A stretch of 64,000 nucleotides of DNA from Helopsaltes ochotensis (taxonomy: Eukaryota > Chordata > Aves > Passeriformes > Locustellidae): positions 2,565 through 66,564 of the forward strand of contig VXBM01000567.1 in the NCBI GenBank assembly GCA_013400155.1, read 5' to 3'. Below the pieces are notes generated by a model. The model was not told where the DNA came from, made no database searches, and saw only the letters and a program-made list of their open reading frames with translations. The position numbers and the translations under genes were made by a program. Positions 9,600 to 22,774 of this stretch are shown in pieces (the first letter of the stretch is position 1; every line of letters starts with the position of its first letter).

Positions 9600-12500
9600 G
9601 TTTTCATTCTGGAATAATTGCCGCTGAGTTATTTTAAATCAATTGTAGGTGCAATTTTGATGGGCAGCACGGCTGGCTCTGCGGCTGGTCCCTTGCTCCA
9701 GAGAGGAGCCTGGACTGTCTTTATTCAATTTCTTCATGCAGAAAAAAGCCTGTAGCTGTTATCCAGCCCATTTGCCTGCAAAGAAAGGCTATGGGAGAAC
9801 GTGATCCTTATTTTTAAACAAGTAAATGATCAACAAATGTGGAAAAAAATATTGACATCCTTGATAGATAATAAAAATCTTCTTTTGCTACTTAAAAATG
9901 GACATTCTGGTAGCTCTAACGTGTTTGGTTTTTTTACCAATATACTTATATGAGTATTTGACTGCTTTCCATTATAGACACAGCTGTCTCTTTTTCAGCA
10001 TTCTGCCATGAAACAGTTGCAAGCCTCAGAAGTCAAAATATAATTGACATAGCTAGATACATTTGTCTTAAATGCAGCAGCTTTATCAAGTCTTGAAATT
10101 AAGTCCAGTGACAACCTGCCTGTCCCACAGTTGCTCTAGAATACAGATCAGCACCCTCTCCAACAACAGTGTCATGAGAAATCCAGGCACTAAACTTGTA
10201 TTTATTCCAATACTTCAAATGTTATTATTAGCATGTTTTCAAGTGGAAATACCATCAAACAAATCAAAATGGTAGAGCTAGGAAATTACTAAAACTACAT
10301 TGGAAATGTAAACAAAGATTATGCCAATTTTAGTGTTTAAGGATTAAATGGGGTTTGTGCTGTAGACAGGAAAAATAAAGTTCACCAAAATTGTGTCTCC
10401 CATGGGCTTGGTTCCCGTGATTGCTGTGGAATGATGCCTGATGCCTGGAGTGAAATCAGAGAGAAGCTACAACTTCTGTAATATGCAAACTTATAAAAAT
10501 CAACAGGAGAAATCTAATTGTTTGTTTGTGTTGCTTCTCTCATTTAATTTTAGAGCTGTAGACAGTAATGGAATTGTTTTNNNNNNNNNNNNNNNNNNNN
10601 NNNNNNNNNNNNNNNTTTTTTTGGGTTTTTTTGGGGGGTGGGGGTAAGGTCTTAGATTTATTTTCCCTTTCAATAGTGTCTGAAGTCGAAGCCACACCAT
10701 TCAAGTGGAGAATATACATTCCAAGACCAAAGTGCGAAACAGTTTTTCAAGGGGCTTAGGAGTAGAAAGTATGGAATGATGTTTAGGTTATACCACAGCA
10801 ATGCAATCCAGTCATTTGATGAAATCGTCAAAGTTGAAGGTAGTGCTTTAAAATGGAGCATGACTTAGCATGACGCTTAGCTTCAAAGAGACTGAGGCAA
10901 CCTAACACTCTTCATTGAAGAATGAAGTGTTTAGAGACCGTTGTCATTGTCATGAACCCACCAGAACACGTTACAGCTTTAAGAAATCAATTTCTTTCTG
11001 AGTATCCAAGCACATGTATCAAAAGATCAGATTTTTACTGCAATGACAAAAATGGTTGCACATATTTGGTATATATCTAACATCATATATTTGTATTTCC
11101 TGGGGAAGATGACAGTATATTTTCCATTTGATGCCCCAGTAGTACATGCAAAATGAGGGCATGTATTTTTTTCTGTTTACTTCATAGCTATTCCTTTGCT
11201 GGAGGAGTTCCTTCTCAAATCATTGGGAAGAGTAGATCACAATGAGGCACAGCTTGCTAAGACAGTGACTGCTATGAAAATATGCTAACCTTTCAGCTCC
11301 TCTTCCAGTGAAGATGATTCACTTTTATTGCTTTACCAGGACTGCCCCTGGGTTGCCCAGGGGGTTAGATTGCTCTTCTGTAATATTAGGTCCAGCCGTT
11401 CTGTCAGTTTGTTGCCTTATGTTCCACCAAAGCGTCCTGAGGCTCTGATTGTTGCTACTGCAGGTATCCTGGGCTTTTGGTTGGGATGGACATCTCATAT
11501 CCTTTGTGAGAAAACCTGGAGGAAGGAGAGAGGATGGTTTTCTCTGGAGTCCTCTTCTCAAAGGCAAAACACGGATATGAGCCAATCTGAGCTGGGACTC
11601 ATGGATTCAGAGTCTGCTTTAGCTCTCAAAAGCTGTTCACACACATTGAAACAGTGCAATCAACTGGCTATTAATAAGGATTAAGATGCAGCCTGAGGTC
11701 CCTGGTAAGTCCTTTAGATTTCAGCATTTGTAGGGCTCCAGGATATTTAGACACAGAATTATCACTGAAATGAATATAAGCTCTGCATCTAAATCCCTGG
11801 ACTTATATATCCTTGAGCTGAAGATATGAGATATCTAGCTTAATCTCCCCAAGCCTCCACTGAACCATAGATACAAGGGCTACCGTAGCACAGAGGAACA
11901 TCACAGGGGAATGATGAGAACAAACTTGCTAATACTTTTAAAGAGACATAAAGAGGTAACAAATGTGCTCAGGATTATCATTACTGTTTATCACCATGAC
12001 ACTCACTGGCCAGGAAAGCAGGAGATAATGTTTAGAGAAATCGGAGGAATATTGTCTTGTTTGAAAATATCTCTGCTACTAATGTGGTGACTGTCTAGTG
12101 GAGTTGTGGTTGCTGGGAATTCACACACTGATTTTATGGAGAGATAAAAGAGTGGAGTTTATATGGAATAAACCCCTTTTGAATAAAACAATCTGCATAA
12201 ATGCTTTAAGAAAGCCTATAATTATGATAAAAATGTTGCTCAGAGTTAAAATTATGAAGCAATCAAAATTTATAAACAGTCTCTCATCGACTTTTAATCA
12301 TACTTTCTCATATACAAACTGTAGAAAACATATAGTAGCAATATGTAACAATACATATTTTATTTTTGATAATTTAGGGTGCCATGCCATTCTCTTTAAT
12401 CAGACAAAGCTTGTCTTGTCAAGCTCAATAGTACTATCCTTAAATGTCAAAAAACGCATAAAGTTCTCTAGTTCTATATACACTTCTCTGAGGTTTTATC

Positions 12501-13400
12501 CTGCTGGCAGTTAAACACCTCTGGAGAGGTGTTGTGCCCTGTTTGGGCTAGATCCAAAACTTTGTTTGGTCATATTCCCATCAAGAACCTCTGGATCAGG
12601 GCCTCCACTCTCACTGCCTGCTCTGAAGATGCTCACTCAGTGTAACACAGGATCCTACCCACATCTCCCCTGCAACTCCCTTGTAGACATTGCTCTTCAT
12701 TTGTCATTCATTAAGGAGAATGTTCAAATTATATGCATCATGTAGGACTTGGATTGCAAGAGATATCCAAAACAAGGAATATTTGTAATGGGGAGCTTGC
12801 CAACTTGAAGAGACTACCATGTCCACAAGCTCCATTGTTTCCTTTGAGCTGAACTAGCTGAACACATTCAGGATGCATCCTGATAGTAATGTGTCTCCGT
12901 TGGCAAGTGGTAAAATTCACTGGGGTTATTGTGTTATGAAAAATATTATCACCACTGTGGTCAGATAGGTCATTATAATGATATATTTACTTCAAGAAAT
13001 ATACTTTTTTAATGTAGTATTTCTAGATTCTTTTCTGGAACAGAAATGGCAGAATAGTATGCAGAGTATTCCATTTGAATTCCTTATGAAAATGAGATCT
13101 ATTGAATTGACTGGCACAGCTCTTATTGATAGGTTAACTGTTCGAGTCCCCTTAATTACCAGAGTGAACAGCCTTTTCTGTTAAAACATTGATTCAACTG
13201 CTGATTTCAGCTAGACATAACAATAAGGAACAACTACCTTGAGTTTCACAAGGTTTACACCTTCCAAATGGAGTGTGAAATCATGTCCCTAAATACATGC
13301 TTTCAATGTTTTCAAGGGGTGACACCCTTCCAGGACTTCCTATTGATTCCATTTTTCTTCAGGTCCTTGTGAACTCACTCTCCTTTCACTGAGCAACAAC
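9600..13400. other. AT-rich gene-free stretch with one assembly gap
   Basis: No gene or recognisable interspersed repeat. Short open frames (for example 11328-11684 and 12098-12514) have no family resemblance and ordinary AT-rich composition. Confidence 0.45.
10581..10615. other. assembly gap (35 N)
   Basis: Run of N flanked by T tracts and followed by G-rich sequence (TTGGGTTTTTTTGGGGGG). The homopolymer and G-run context probably caused the break in assembly. Confidence 0.99.
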
Positions 13401-13559
13401 CCGAAAAAAAAGTTGGCAAGAGGACTAGTGGCAAGGAGAAGGACTGGAGACACCTCCTTCCACAGTTTGTGGGGCGAGACTCTAAGGGGTGTTCATCCTG
13501 TTAGTCTGTGGAGTGATATGAATACTTTGTGGCTCTTTCAAAAAAATCATGCTGTATTT

Positions 13560-14648
13560 TCTATGAGAAAAGTTGTCAGCCTGCAGCTTGGACAGGAGCA
13601 CTCTTTGCTGGAACTGGCTGATGGCTGGGTCCAGAGAGTGCTGGTGAACGGTGCTGCATCCAGCTGGTGGCCAGTCACCAGTGGTGTCCCTCAGCGGTCT
13701 GTGCTGGGACCAGTTCTGTTCAATATTTTTATTGATGACATAGATAAGGGTATTGAGTCTTTCATTAGTAAATTTGCAGATGACACTAAGCTGGGAGCAT
13801 GTGTAGGTAGATCTGTTGAAAGGTAGGAGAGCTCTGCAAAGAGAGACCTGGAGCAGTTGGATGGATGGGCAGAGTCCAATAAGATGAAGTTTAATAACTT
13901 CAAGTGCCGAGTCCTTCATTTTGGCCACAATAACCCCCTTCAACGTTATAGACTGCAGACAATGTGGCTGGACAGTGCCCAGGCAGAAAGAGACCCGGGG
14001 ATTCTGGTGACAGCAGCTGAGCCAGCTGTCACCAGGTGGCCAAGAAGGCCAAGGGCACCTGACCTGTATCAGAAACAGTGTGGCCAGCAGGAGCAGGGAG
14101 GTCATTCTTCCCCTGTACTTGGCACGGGTGAGACCACACCTCTAGTGCTGTGTCCAGTTCTGGCCCCTCAGTTTAGGAAGGGCATTGAGATGCTTGAGTG
14201 CGTCCAGAGGAGGCAAGGAGGCTGGTGAGGGACTTGGAACACAAACCCTGTGAGGAATGGCTGAGGGAACTGGGGTTGTTTAGCCTGGAGAAAAGGAGAC
14301 TCAGAGTGACCTTATCACTCTCTACAACTTCCTGAAGGGTGGCTGTATTGAGGTGGGGGTCAGTCTCTGTCCAGGCAGCAACTGATAGAATGAGAGGACA
14401 CAGTCTCAAGCTGTGCTAAGGGAAATATAAGTTATATATTAGGAAAAAGTTTTTTACAGAAAGAATGATAAAGTACTGGAATGGTCTGCCTGAGGAGCTG
14501 GTGGAGTCACCATCCCTGGATGTGTTTAAAGAAAGACTGGATGTGGCACTCGGTGCCATGGTTTAGTTGAGGGTTTAAGGCTGGATTAGACTTGATTATC
14601 TTGAAGATCTCTTCCAAACTAGTGATTCTGTGATTTTGTAATTCTGCA
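13560..14648 (+). mobile_element. CR1 LINE, 5'-truncated, with broken reverse-transcriptase remnant
   Basis: This is a 5'-truncated copy of a CR1 non-LTR retrotransposon, the main LINE family of birds, which copies itself through an RNA intermediate. A plus-strand frame through 13826 encodes the conserved reverse-transcriptase block containing SVLGPVLFNIFIDD and the catalytic motif FADD (13773-13784). The frame is interrupted by TAG at 13824-13826, resumes in phase with the downstream CR1 segment MKFNNFKCRVLH, and is then broken by frameshifts from about 14060. The 3' end shows the CR1-type tail (ATTCTGTGATTTTGTAATTC) ending near 14648. The left boundary is approximate. The copy cannot make a functional protein. 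Confidence 0.93.
13680..13826 (+). pseudogene. CR1 ORF2 reverse-transcriptase fragment
   Basis: Fragment of the polymerase palm domain of CR1 ORF2. The SVLGPVLFNIF block precedes FADD, in which the two aspartates are catalytic. The frame upstream of about 13560 is not CR1-like, and a stop follows 13 codons after FADD. Endonuclease and N-terminal domains are absent, so this is a dead remnant. Confidence 0.88.
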
Positions 14649-14714
14649 TGCTTGAAGGGGAAAGGTTTTTGGCTTGGGAAAGTTAAACCTCAGCTTGATC
14701 CTTAGCTAGATGAT

Positions 14715-15261
14715 TGTCCTAGGTTACAATGTAAGATGTACACACAGTATGTATCCTACCACGATCTTCATGAGCTGTTGAAACCAGGTGGGGCAGTGTT
14801 TCCCCTATCTTCTGTTAATGGGCCCATCAATGCCCCATGACTCACGGGTAACTCCCTCCAGGAGCTGTCTCTGTTTAATGGGCAATCAAGGACCCACTGC
14901 ATGACTCAGAGAATGATATCATCCCATTGTGAGATGCTCTGCCCAGAGGGAGCAGCCAAACATTCCCACCTGGATATAATGTGGGATTTGGGACAGCACT
15001 TGGGGCCCTCACCCACTGGATTAGCAGAGGACAAAGCCACCTGACCTTTTCTATGAGATCACTGCTTCTTCTAGACTGCTTCTTCTGGACTGCTACCACC
15101 ACCCTAACTAACAGGGTGTCAGGTTGTATTCTGACTCTGTCAGTGGTTTTGCTTTTGTACCATTGCATTTATTTTATTTTATTTCACTTCTTTCTTTTCT
15201 TCTTATTAAATTGTATTTCTGACTTGGAGTCTCCCACTGGTTTTGCTTTCAAACCAGAACA
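14715..15261 (+). mobile_element. solo LTR of an avian endogenous retrovirus, with 5-bp target-site duplication
   Basis: The element begins TGTCCTAGG and ends CCAGAACA, the TG...CA termini of retroviral LTRs. The five bases before it (ATGAT, 14710-14714) are repeated directly after it (15262-15266), a target-site duplication that fixes both ends. Inside are a TATA-like box (TATAAT, 14975-14980) and an ATTAAA poly(A) signal (15205-15210) in the correct order for plus-strand transcription. A 5-bp duplication is typical of ERVL-type elements. No internal retroviral sequence remains, so this is a recombination-derived solo LTR. Confidence 0.88.
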
Positions 15262-15269
15262 ATGATTTA

Positions 15270-18000
15270 GATGGCAGTTTCTGAAGGACAGAGAATCTTC
15301 ATGAGTGCAGCTGATGTTCATTCTCTGATACAGTTTGACTATCAAGCAATGGCATTCTTTGATGTTCTTGCCATGTTCCTGCCCATGCTCCAAATCCAAG
15401 CACAGTGCAGCTTCCTTTTTCAGCCAAAAAACCCCCCTCTTGTCCCTTTGGGACTTTGTGATTTTGGGAGAGACAGGCAGATTTTTTTTCCTTCTTTTTA
15501 TAGTCCAGTTTTCTGACACTTGGCCCTATTGGGGGTTTAACTACAGAAGGATGAGTAGAAGTTATTTTCTTTGATTAATATGAAACTTCATTTAAAATAC
15601 TTCTTTAGTATGAATTCTCTACATTTAGCAGTCTATAACCACTAAATATAACCATCAACTCTCACTTTTTGTCTATATGTGGGCCTAAAAGTGTGGTTCT
15701 GATTCCAGCTGAGACAGATGAATGTCATGAGTGCTCTGTGTAGGATGCAGGGCAAAAATACTACAACAAAACCTAAACAAACCTAAAGCATGAAACCAAA
15801 CATTTTGTACACTTACATTAAAATTATATTGAAAATTGGGAGCATGAACTACAAAACTAGGCTTCTTTCTGTTTTACAAACTGCAACGTCTGTTAAGAAA
15901 AACTAAAGCATAATTGCAAATTGGAATTTCCTGCCTATTCTTACATCGACATTTGTGTTTTTCTCTTATCATCTCCCACATGTAAATGGAGCAGCTTCCT
16001 AACCCTCTTGTTATATATCACATTCAATGTAACAGTTTAGCAAATTCTCCAATTGTGTTGGTGTTTGCTTTCACAGACATAGAAAGCAATTTGATATGTC
16101 CTTTTAATGAGTCATTTTCATGCAAGGAGAAAAACAGTGGTTGGGAAGTTCCTAAAGCATGCTGCTCATTGATTTTAAGATTCCCTTTGGAAACTATGTT
16201 GCTTAAAACTCAGATTGTTTTGCAAGAAGAGTTATCCAAACCATCTTTTCTTCTAATTCCTAAGTTTGAAGAACTCTAGCTTCCTTTTACTCCTTTGCAG
16301 GGGCTGAAATTTTGTCACTGAATTGACTTTGCCACAAATCAGTGAAGTGAAATTCAAGATTTAGTTTACAAAGTTTTTAATACTTGGGTTGCTAATGGTA
16401 ACTGCCAAAATGTTAGAAGGATGCAAAACCATCTGTTCGTGATGGTTCAAGGAAAGAGCAAATGGAAGTCGAGTAAGGCAGAAGTTCTCTTCATCTGTAG
16501 AGGCATTGGCTCCAAATTATAACAATATAAATGTAATTTTTCAAGCTTGCTCCTGAGCTGATCATTTCAGTGGTGTTTCTAATGAACACACAAACCTACT
16601 TATCTTGCTTGAATTCTGAGTTGGACAAAGGGAAGCTTGAGAACAAAACTAATTGCAATGGATAGTTTCTTTAGAGGAACAAGGAATTTGGGACCCAACA
16701 AAACAACCCTGAGAAGAACAGCTGAGCCAGACTTCCTACACTGCTCACCAAAGCAACTACAGTGGTCATCATAACCCTACCTATGGTCACATGTGCTCTT
16801 GCACTAGGGTTCCTTTGGGGTTTCACTTAACAGACAGGATGGAGAGATGGCACATCCTGAGCTTTCAAGCATTAATAAAGGAGGGCCTGAACTTTTGGCT
16901 ACACTGGGCCACACGAGCTGTGTCACACTGAAGAATGTAGGTGTGCTTTCCTACCCCTTTGCTTTGGCAAGACAACTCAGACATGGCCTAGCTCCACAAT
17001 AGGGGTAGATTGAGGTACACACCATCCAATCCTCCTGTTCAGCTTTTCTTTCAGAAGCACCAGCAAATGAGCTGTGGCATGTATGGCAGTGAGTCCCCTC
17101 ATCTAAACCACCGAGATTCATGGCTTTTGGGCGTCCTACAACATCCTACAACAAAGGATACAGCTCCAGTCACATAAGGAGGTGGGAGAATGTGCAACAA
17201 AAAAGCATAAAGGAAGGTGGTCCCTGTAGCATGTTGCATTCCCACATATACGTGGCATTTGGCAGGGGCTGCAGGCAGTGTGTGTGTGCAAGGGATGAGC
17301 TTTTGGTCACCTTGTCAGGGCAGCAGTGATGTGCACTGGGGCACTGGGGAAAGAGTTAGAGGACACAGACTTGCCAGAACAAATCATCCGCATTACAGCT
17401 CTTGTGCTGAGGCAAGCTGGTGGGTCACAGGGAACAGGCTGCAGGACTGAATTAATGTTTTTCGGGATCTTGCTTGTTGGATATGTGCAAAGCACATCGG
17501 TGCAACCTGTGACTAGAACTCAGTCTTGCAAAAGTAAATTTTGCTGGAATAAGGGACCATTAGAAAGCAAATTCTCTGGGATTCATGTGAGCTCATTTAA
17601 AAGCAAAATCATAGGTCACTGTTTTTCTTTAAACTAAAGGAAAATCTTCTAAAAGCAAGAATTGACCATAATTTAGTTGAAATGTAAGTAAAATTGGTAG
17701 CTGAAGCTACTGGTGAACAGGATTTACAGCGTGGCAGACTCTATAAATTGTGTTCAATATATTTTCCAAACTACACAAATAAAATGACAACTATTTATTA
17801 GAAATCCTACTTCAGTACAAAAGCTTAATGTTTCTTTTTGGAAACAATGACATTGGCTGTACTTAGAGTCTGTGTATTAGAATGATTCAGGTCATCATGA
17901 AATTGTAAAAGTCTTACCAAAGAGCAAAACCACCGCATACAAGCTGAACTACCTAACCCAGCCATGAACTGTCTAAACAAAATAATTTGATACTGGCTGT
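15270..18000. other. gene-free AT-rich stretch
   Basis: No gene, RNA gene or recognisable interspersed repeat was seen. Open frames of 60-110 codons occur on both strands without motifs. Confidence 0.4.
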
Positions 18001-18004
18001 TTTC

Positions 18005-18270
18005 CACATTTTAATTAGCAACTGCAGATGGCTGTTGCATAATCCTATTTAATGTCTGTGCTTGATACCTCCCAAATAGCTCAGTGATTGAATTCATACC
18101 TTAGTTCTGTAATGCGAGTAATAAATGCATTAGCTGAAAGAAAACCACTAACACTAAGATTCACTTTCTGACAAATCTAATGCAAGCATGTCTCCTTCAC
18201 TGGCTTAACAGAGAAAAAGCTCATTTAATTTACAATCTGTTGGTTGCAAAGATGCCCCAAGGTATTTTGT
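18005..18270. promoter_or_regulatory. candidate conserved non-coding element
   Basis: Non-repetitive block starting with TTTAATTAGC (18009-18018). It continues with GTTGCATAATCC, GTGATTGAATTC, GCGAGTAATAAATGC and CATTTAATTTAC words. The motif density and absence of low-complexity sequence suggest an enhancer. Not aligned. Confidence 0.35.
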
Positions 18271-18619
18271 ATAAATGCATACTGATATCTTCTGTGAATT
18301 TTTCCTCCCCAGTAGAGTTTCTTTGCAACAGAGATCACAGAGCCCCCACTAGATAATCACCACCCTCAATGACATGCAGCCTAATCATGCAATTGATCAC
18401 AGTAAATCAAAGATTCAGGAATTCTCTGAACAGCTGTCTCCAGCTAACCCTTTCTGGGCTGCCTTGACCAGGTTTCACCCGGAGGGAGATTTATGGGAGG
18501 GGAAGGTAGGGCAGGTGTGGAGTTTCCAGCCCACCTGTCTGAGTGCTGGGTCCCACCCAAAGCGCAGCGAGGGCTTTGCTGCTGCCTCACACTGCTGTCT
18601 GCCACAAAGCAAATAGCTC

Positions 18620-18910
18620 TCCAGTCCTGCTAATTATGGTGGCTAACAAGCTACTCACATACCTGTGTGTCACACAAATCACATTAATTAAATTCTCATC
18701 ATTTAAGATTTTTGGAGTCACAAACAATGACAGTTCTACCCTGCCTACCTCCTGGTAACCCTTTTTTCCCAGTGCTTTTTTTTCTTTCCCCTCCAGACAA
18801 CTCTGCTGTTTTAATTGAGATTATTAGAAACAAGAGGCAGCATTGGCATCTCACTGCTGCTTTCTTATTTGAGCCCTAATGTTCAATGAGTATTTTGTTT
18901 AGTGTTCATA
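18620..18910. promoter_or_regulatory. candidate conserved non-coding element
   Basis: Contains GCTAATTATGG (near 18629), ACATTAATTAAATTC (near 18682) and TTTTAATTGAGATTATTAG (near 18809). It is separated from the previous module by a less AT-rich, unremarkable stretch. Inference from motif content only. Confidence 0.33.
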
Positions 18911-21900
18911 TAGAAGGGTAGAGCTTTAAGTGTTTGCTTTGTCACACATATTTCATGATGCTTAGCTGTTTCTTCACATAAGAAAAACAATTGCCAGTTG
19001 CTCAGCAGAGGCATGAGCATTGGTAGAGAGCTTATGTGCATTTACTTAGATAAATAAAAATTTACATAAAAACAACCTTTAAATGTTTCAAAATGTAGAA
19101 ATGAACATGGTAAAAAAAATCTAAGTGATTAAACAAGATTTAATGATTTTATTATCTCATTTCAGTTCATCTCTTTAAAAAAAGCAAACCCAAAACTACC
19201 GTAAAGAAAACTAATTATGCTATGTTTTATCTTATCTCTCCCAGAATATATTTTATTACAAAATTCTAGAACACCTGTCGTGCAGCTCTCCGTGCATTTT
19301 AATAACAATTTTAAATTTTTTTAAAGGGAGGGTACATATTTCGGTTTATTAAAATATTTATTGGATGATAGATGATAGAACGTACAGATCTCAGTGACAT
19401 GGTACATATGATTTTAAAAGAAAACGGCTTGCAGAAGGTATGCCTTAAAACCAAAGGGTTTCTTTCTGTGGCCAACATAAAGTTACAAAAAGCCACACTG
19501 GCATTGTTCAGGAACAGCAAGGGACAATACTCTATCTTTTGTCGGTGGAAGAACAGATTTATAATGTCATGCTTGATTGTTATAAGGAAGTCCATTTTGT
19601 GAATGTACTATGGCTTAGTAATAAAAGGAAGCATCAACATAAATTTGTATCAACACTGACATTGTTTGCTGAGCCAAGACCAAACAAACTCACCAAAACT
19701 CTTGTGCTGTTGATCTGTAAATTAAGGAAAGCCTACTTCTTTCTGAAGGTCAGCAATGAAAACTGCTACACAGATGATTAATTAACTGAACTTCCAACAG
19801 GACCAAGAGGTATTCTTCATGTTCTCAAGACATTACCTCTGCAATAAATACCACCCATAGCTGTACCTGTAAAATGCAGCTACCAGGGTTACCTGGACAG
19901 TCTCATTTGTCCAGGGGGCAAAGAAAAACACAATTTAAGCCCAAATAAATGTTTGTGGACAGGAACTGAGATGGACATGGAAGAAAAAATATTTCCCAAA
20001 TCCTAAAATGGCTTTTACAGTCCTGATTTAGCAGGTTTCTTTTCCTCAGAACTCCTGCTGGATGCAAAAGAGAGTTCAATGGGAGAAAACAATGGCAGAG
20101 GGGATGATGTGGAGTATAAGAGAATACATCTAGAATTAAGCTAATGTTCTCTTGAGGAGAAGGTGAAAGCTGATACTAGAGATTGTGTAATATACTACTG
20201 GACCACAAGAAGATTTTAAGATTTTTTTTCTGTTTTGTTTTTATGCACTTCTCTTTGGGTGCTTTATTTCAGGAAAACTCCATGAAGAAATTTATAAAGA
20301 TTCCCTTCATTTCATCTATGCCCAAAAAATACCAGAAAAAAATACAAAAGCATGCAAGGATATTAGATTAATTGCAGGGAACACTGCGCGTGTTCATGAT
20401 TTTCATGGTATTTATTTAAAGACGCCAAAATAAGTGAGAAGGATCTTTGCATTTTATTTATCTAAAGCCTCATGATAACTAAAAGTTTGTGATTCCTTTA
20501 AGCAGCTAGAAGTGGCTGATATCCAGTACTGAGAAAGGAATCTTATTCAAACCTTAACCTTCATTTCTACTTCTTCCATTTCTCTCTACACTCCCAAGGA
20601 CAGTTTATGTGTTAAGCTCTAATCCTCAAAGTGAAACCAGATATTTCTTAAAGACATGGGAGTACATGGAAGAGAATCTTAAGGAATTGTGAGATCCTCA
20701 AACTCCATGCCCTTTTTTTTTTTTCTCCTGTTGGCCTGGCTTGGAAATAAAAGCTAAAAGGTTATCTTATGTTATCTTATGAAAATCAATTGCATATCTT
20801 AGACAACACAGAAAGTAAAAACACACTTAAGTAATGAACAGAATAACTTCAATTATGTTTGGTTTGGTTGTACTCAGTAAATCTCACTTATACAAATGTT
20901 TTAAAGTTAATTATCTACTATAATTCTAATCTAAATATATTAAAGGGACTTCTTTATCATTCTTAGTCTCCTGTGAAGTTGAGTGTCCAAGTGATTAAAC
21001 TCTAGCATAAAACTGTTGACATTAAAATAGGGTGTAATAAAGAGAGCCAGTTAATTGCTAGAAGGTCAATGAAGAGAAAAGGACTGTGCTCAATTTATCA
21101 GTAGCATGGTAAGCAACACTAGGAAGTGAAATAGCTGCTAAAGAATGGACATATGGGTGACCTGCATTGAAGAAAATGAAAAATGACACCATTTTCTTAT
21201 TTTCAGGTAATTGGAGTTGCAGGTGGTTCTATGATTGACAATTCATACAGAAAAACTGGGTGAGATGTACCTTGCCAGAAGCCTGTGTTCTCAAAGTCTG
21301 TACCTGAGCTGGTCATCTGAACCCTCTAAAGTCAGTGGAAGCAAATGGTTTCTTATTAAAGTACTTGTCTAAAATGTAGTTCTGTAGAACTACATGTATT
21401 TTTCTTCACTGGAAATGAGGAGATCTAGAGGTAACAAGTTCAGACGTGAACATCTAAAACTAGGTTATAGAAATCCTACTAAAGGCATGTCTGATGCTGG
21501 AAAACCATTAGCAGTGTAGGCGGGACAAGGGAAGACCAGGGAGTAACAGCCTTGGACACAAACCAACTGCTGCCACACCAGATCTTCAGCAGGGAACTTC
21601 AAGACTGTCCAGTAACACTACATAAACTTAGCAATTGTGCCAGTCCTTGGTTTTACAGAATATATATAGATTATATACTCTGGTTCCAAAGCTAGAAAGA
21701 AGACCCTTGTTTCATTATTCTGTTTCTAGATCAAACTTTCTTTGTGAAGTAATTAAGTGGCAGTTTACATCAAAGAAGTCTTGAAAGGAGAAATCCTCAG
21801 GAATCAATATATGCTCTTACACTGGTTAGTGATGCATGAAGCACTTGGAGTAGGACCACAAACCTTTAGTCCTAAGAAGCCTTAGTCTTGCTTTTATCAT

Positions 21901-22689
21901 TGACTTAAAAATATATGCTGAGATGAAGCTATTGTCTGTAGATAGGGCTAATCATAGGCTTCCTTGAAGATGAATCTACTTCACAGACTCCCAAACACCT
22001 TCAGTTGTTTTCAAGTTAGGCTTTGGATGTGTTTATTTAGAAGTTTATATGTCCTGCTGATTTTATTGCACGTCTTTTGATCTGGGGAATGCACTGTAAT
22101 ATTGTGCTTTGTAATCTGCATTATTATCAAAATATTTTTCCACTGTTATTTTCAGCTCTTGGGATATTTGAAGCGTTAATGCTTTGCACTCACAATTCAC
22201 TCTTGGACAGCAGTCTGCTTTCCTAGGTCATGAGCAAACAGGTAGGTGAAAGTGCAAGTGTTCAGATACATATTCATGTATTTATACTGTGATCATGAAA
22301 TTGAAAAGGTTCTTTCACAAGTACAAAATAGAAGGTTAGGCCTCTCTTCAGCTGAACAACATATTCTCCTCCCTTTAGCATCTTGTTCCCCATCAAACCA
22401 CCAACATGTACAAAGACTTGTTTTTCTCCACTGTGCAGTAAAACTCAAATCCGACCTTTTTTCTATCAATTCTCTGATGCTATCTTGGGGCAATAATACT
22501 TATTATTTTTTATTTTCTCTAGTGAACAAATGCTTACAAATGTCACAATTTCATATGCTGGCAGTTGTGTTAGTATATGTAGGTAAAGTTCTCCCTTCTC
22601 TGCTTCTACTTAACCACACAGAAATCTGGCACATGTCTCTACTGTTTTATGGTATTTTAATTATATACAATATATCATTATATATTAAT

Positions 22690-22774
22690 NNNNNNNNNNN
22701 NNNNNNNNNNNNNNNNNNNNNNNNNNNNNNNNNNNNNNNNNNNNNNNNNNNNNNNNNNNNNNNNNNNNNNNNNN
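22690..22774. other. assembly gap (85 N)
   Basis: Run of N in AT-rich DNA. The flank TATATTAAT suggests an unresolved AT-rich simple repeat. Confidence 0.99.

Noticed and set aside
19372..19781. Overlapping lysine-rich frames, considered as a retroposed gene
   Set aside because: No family resemblance, no poly(A) tail and no target duplication seen.
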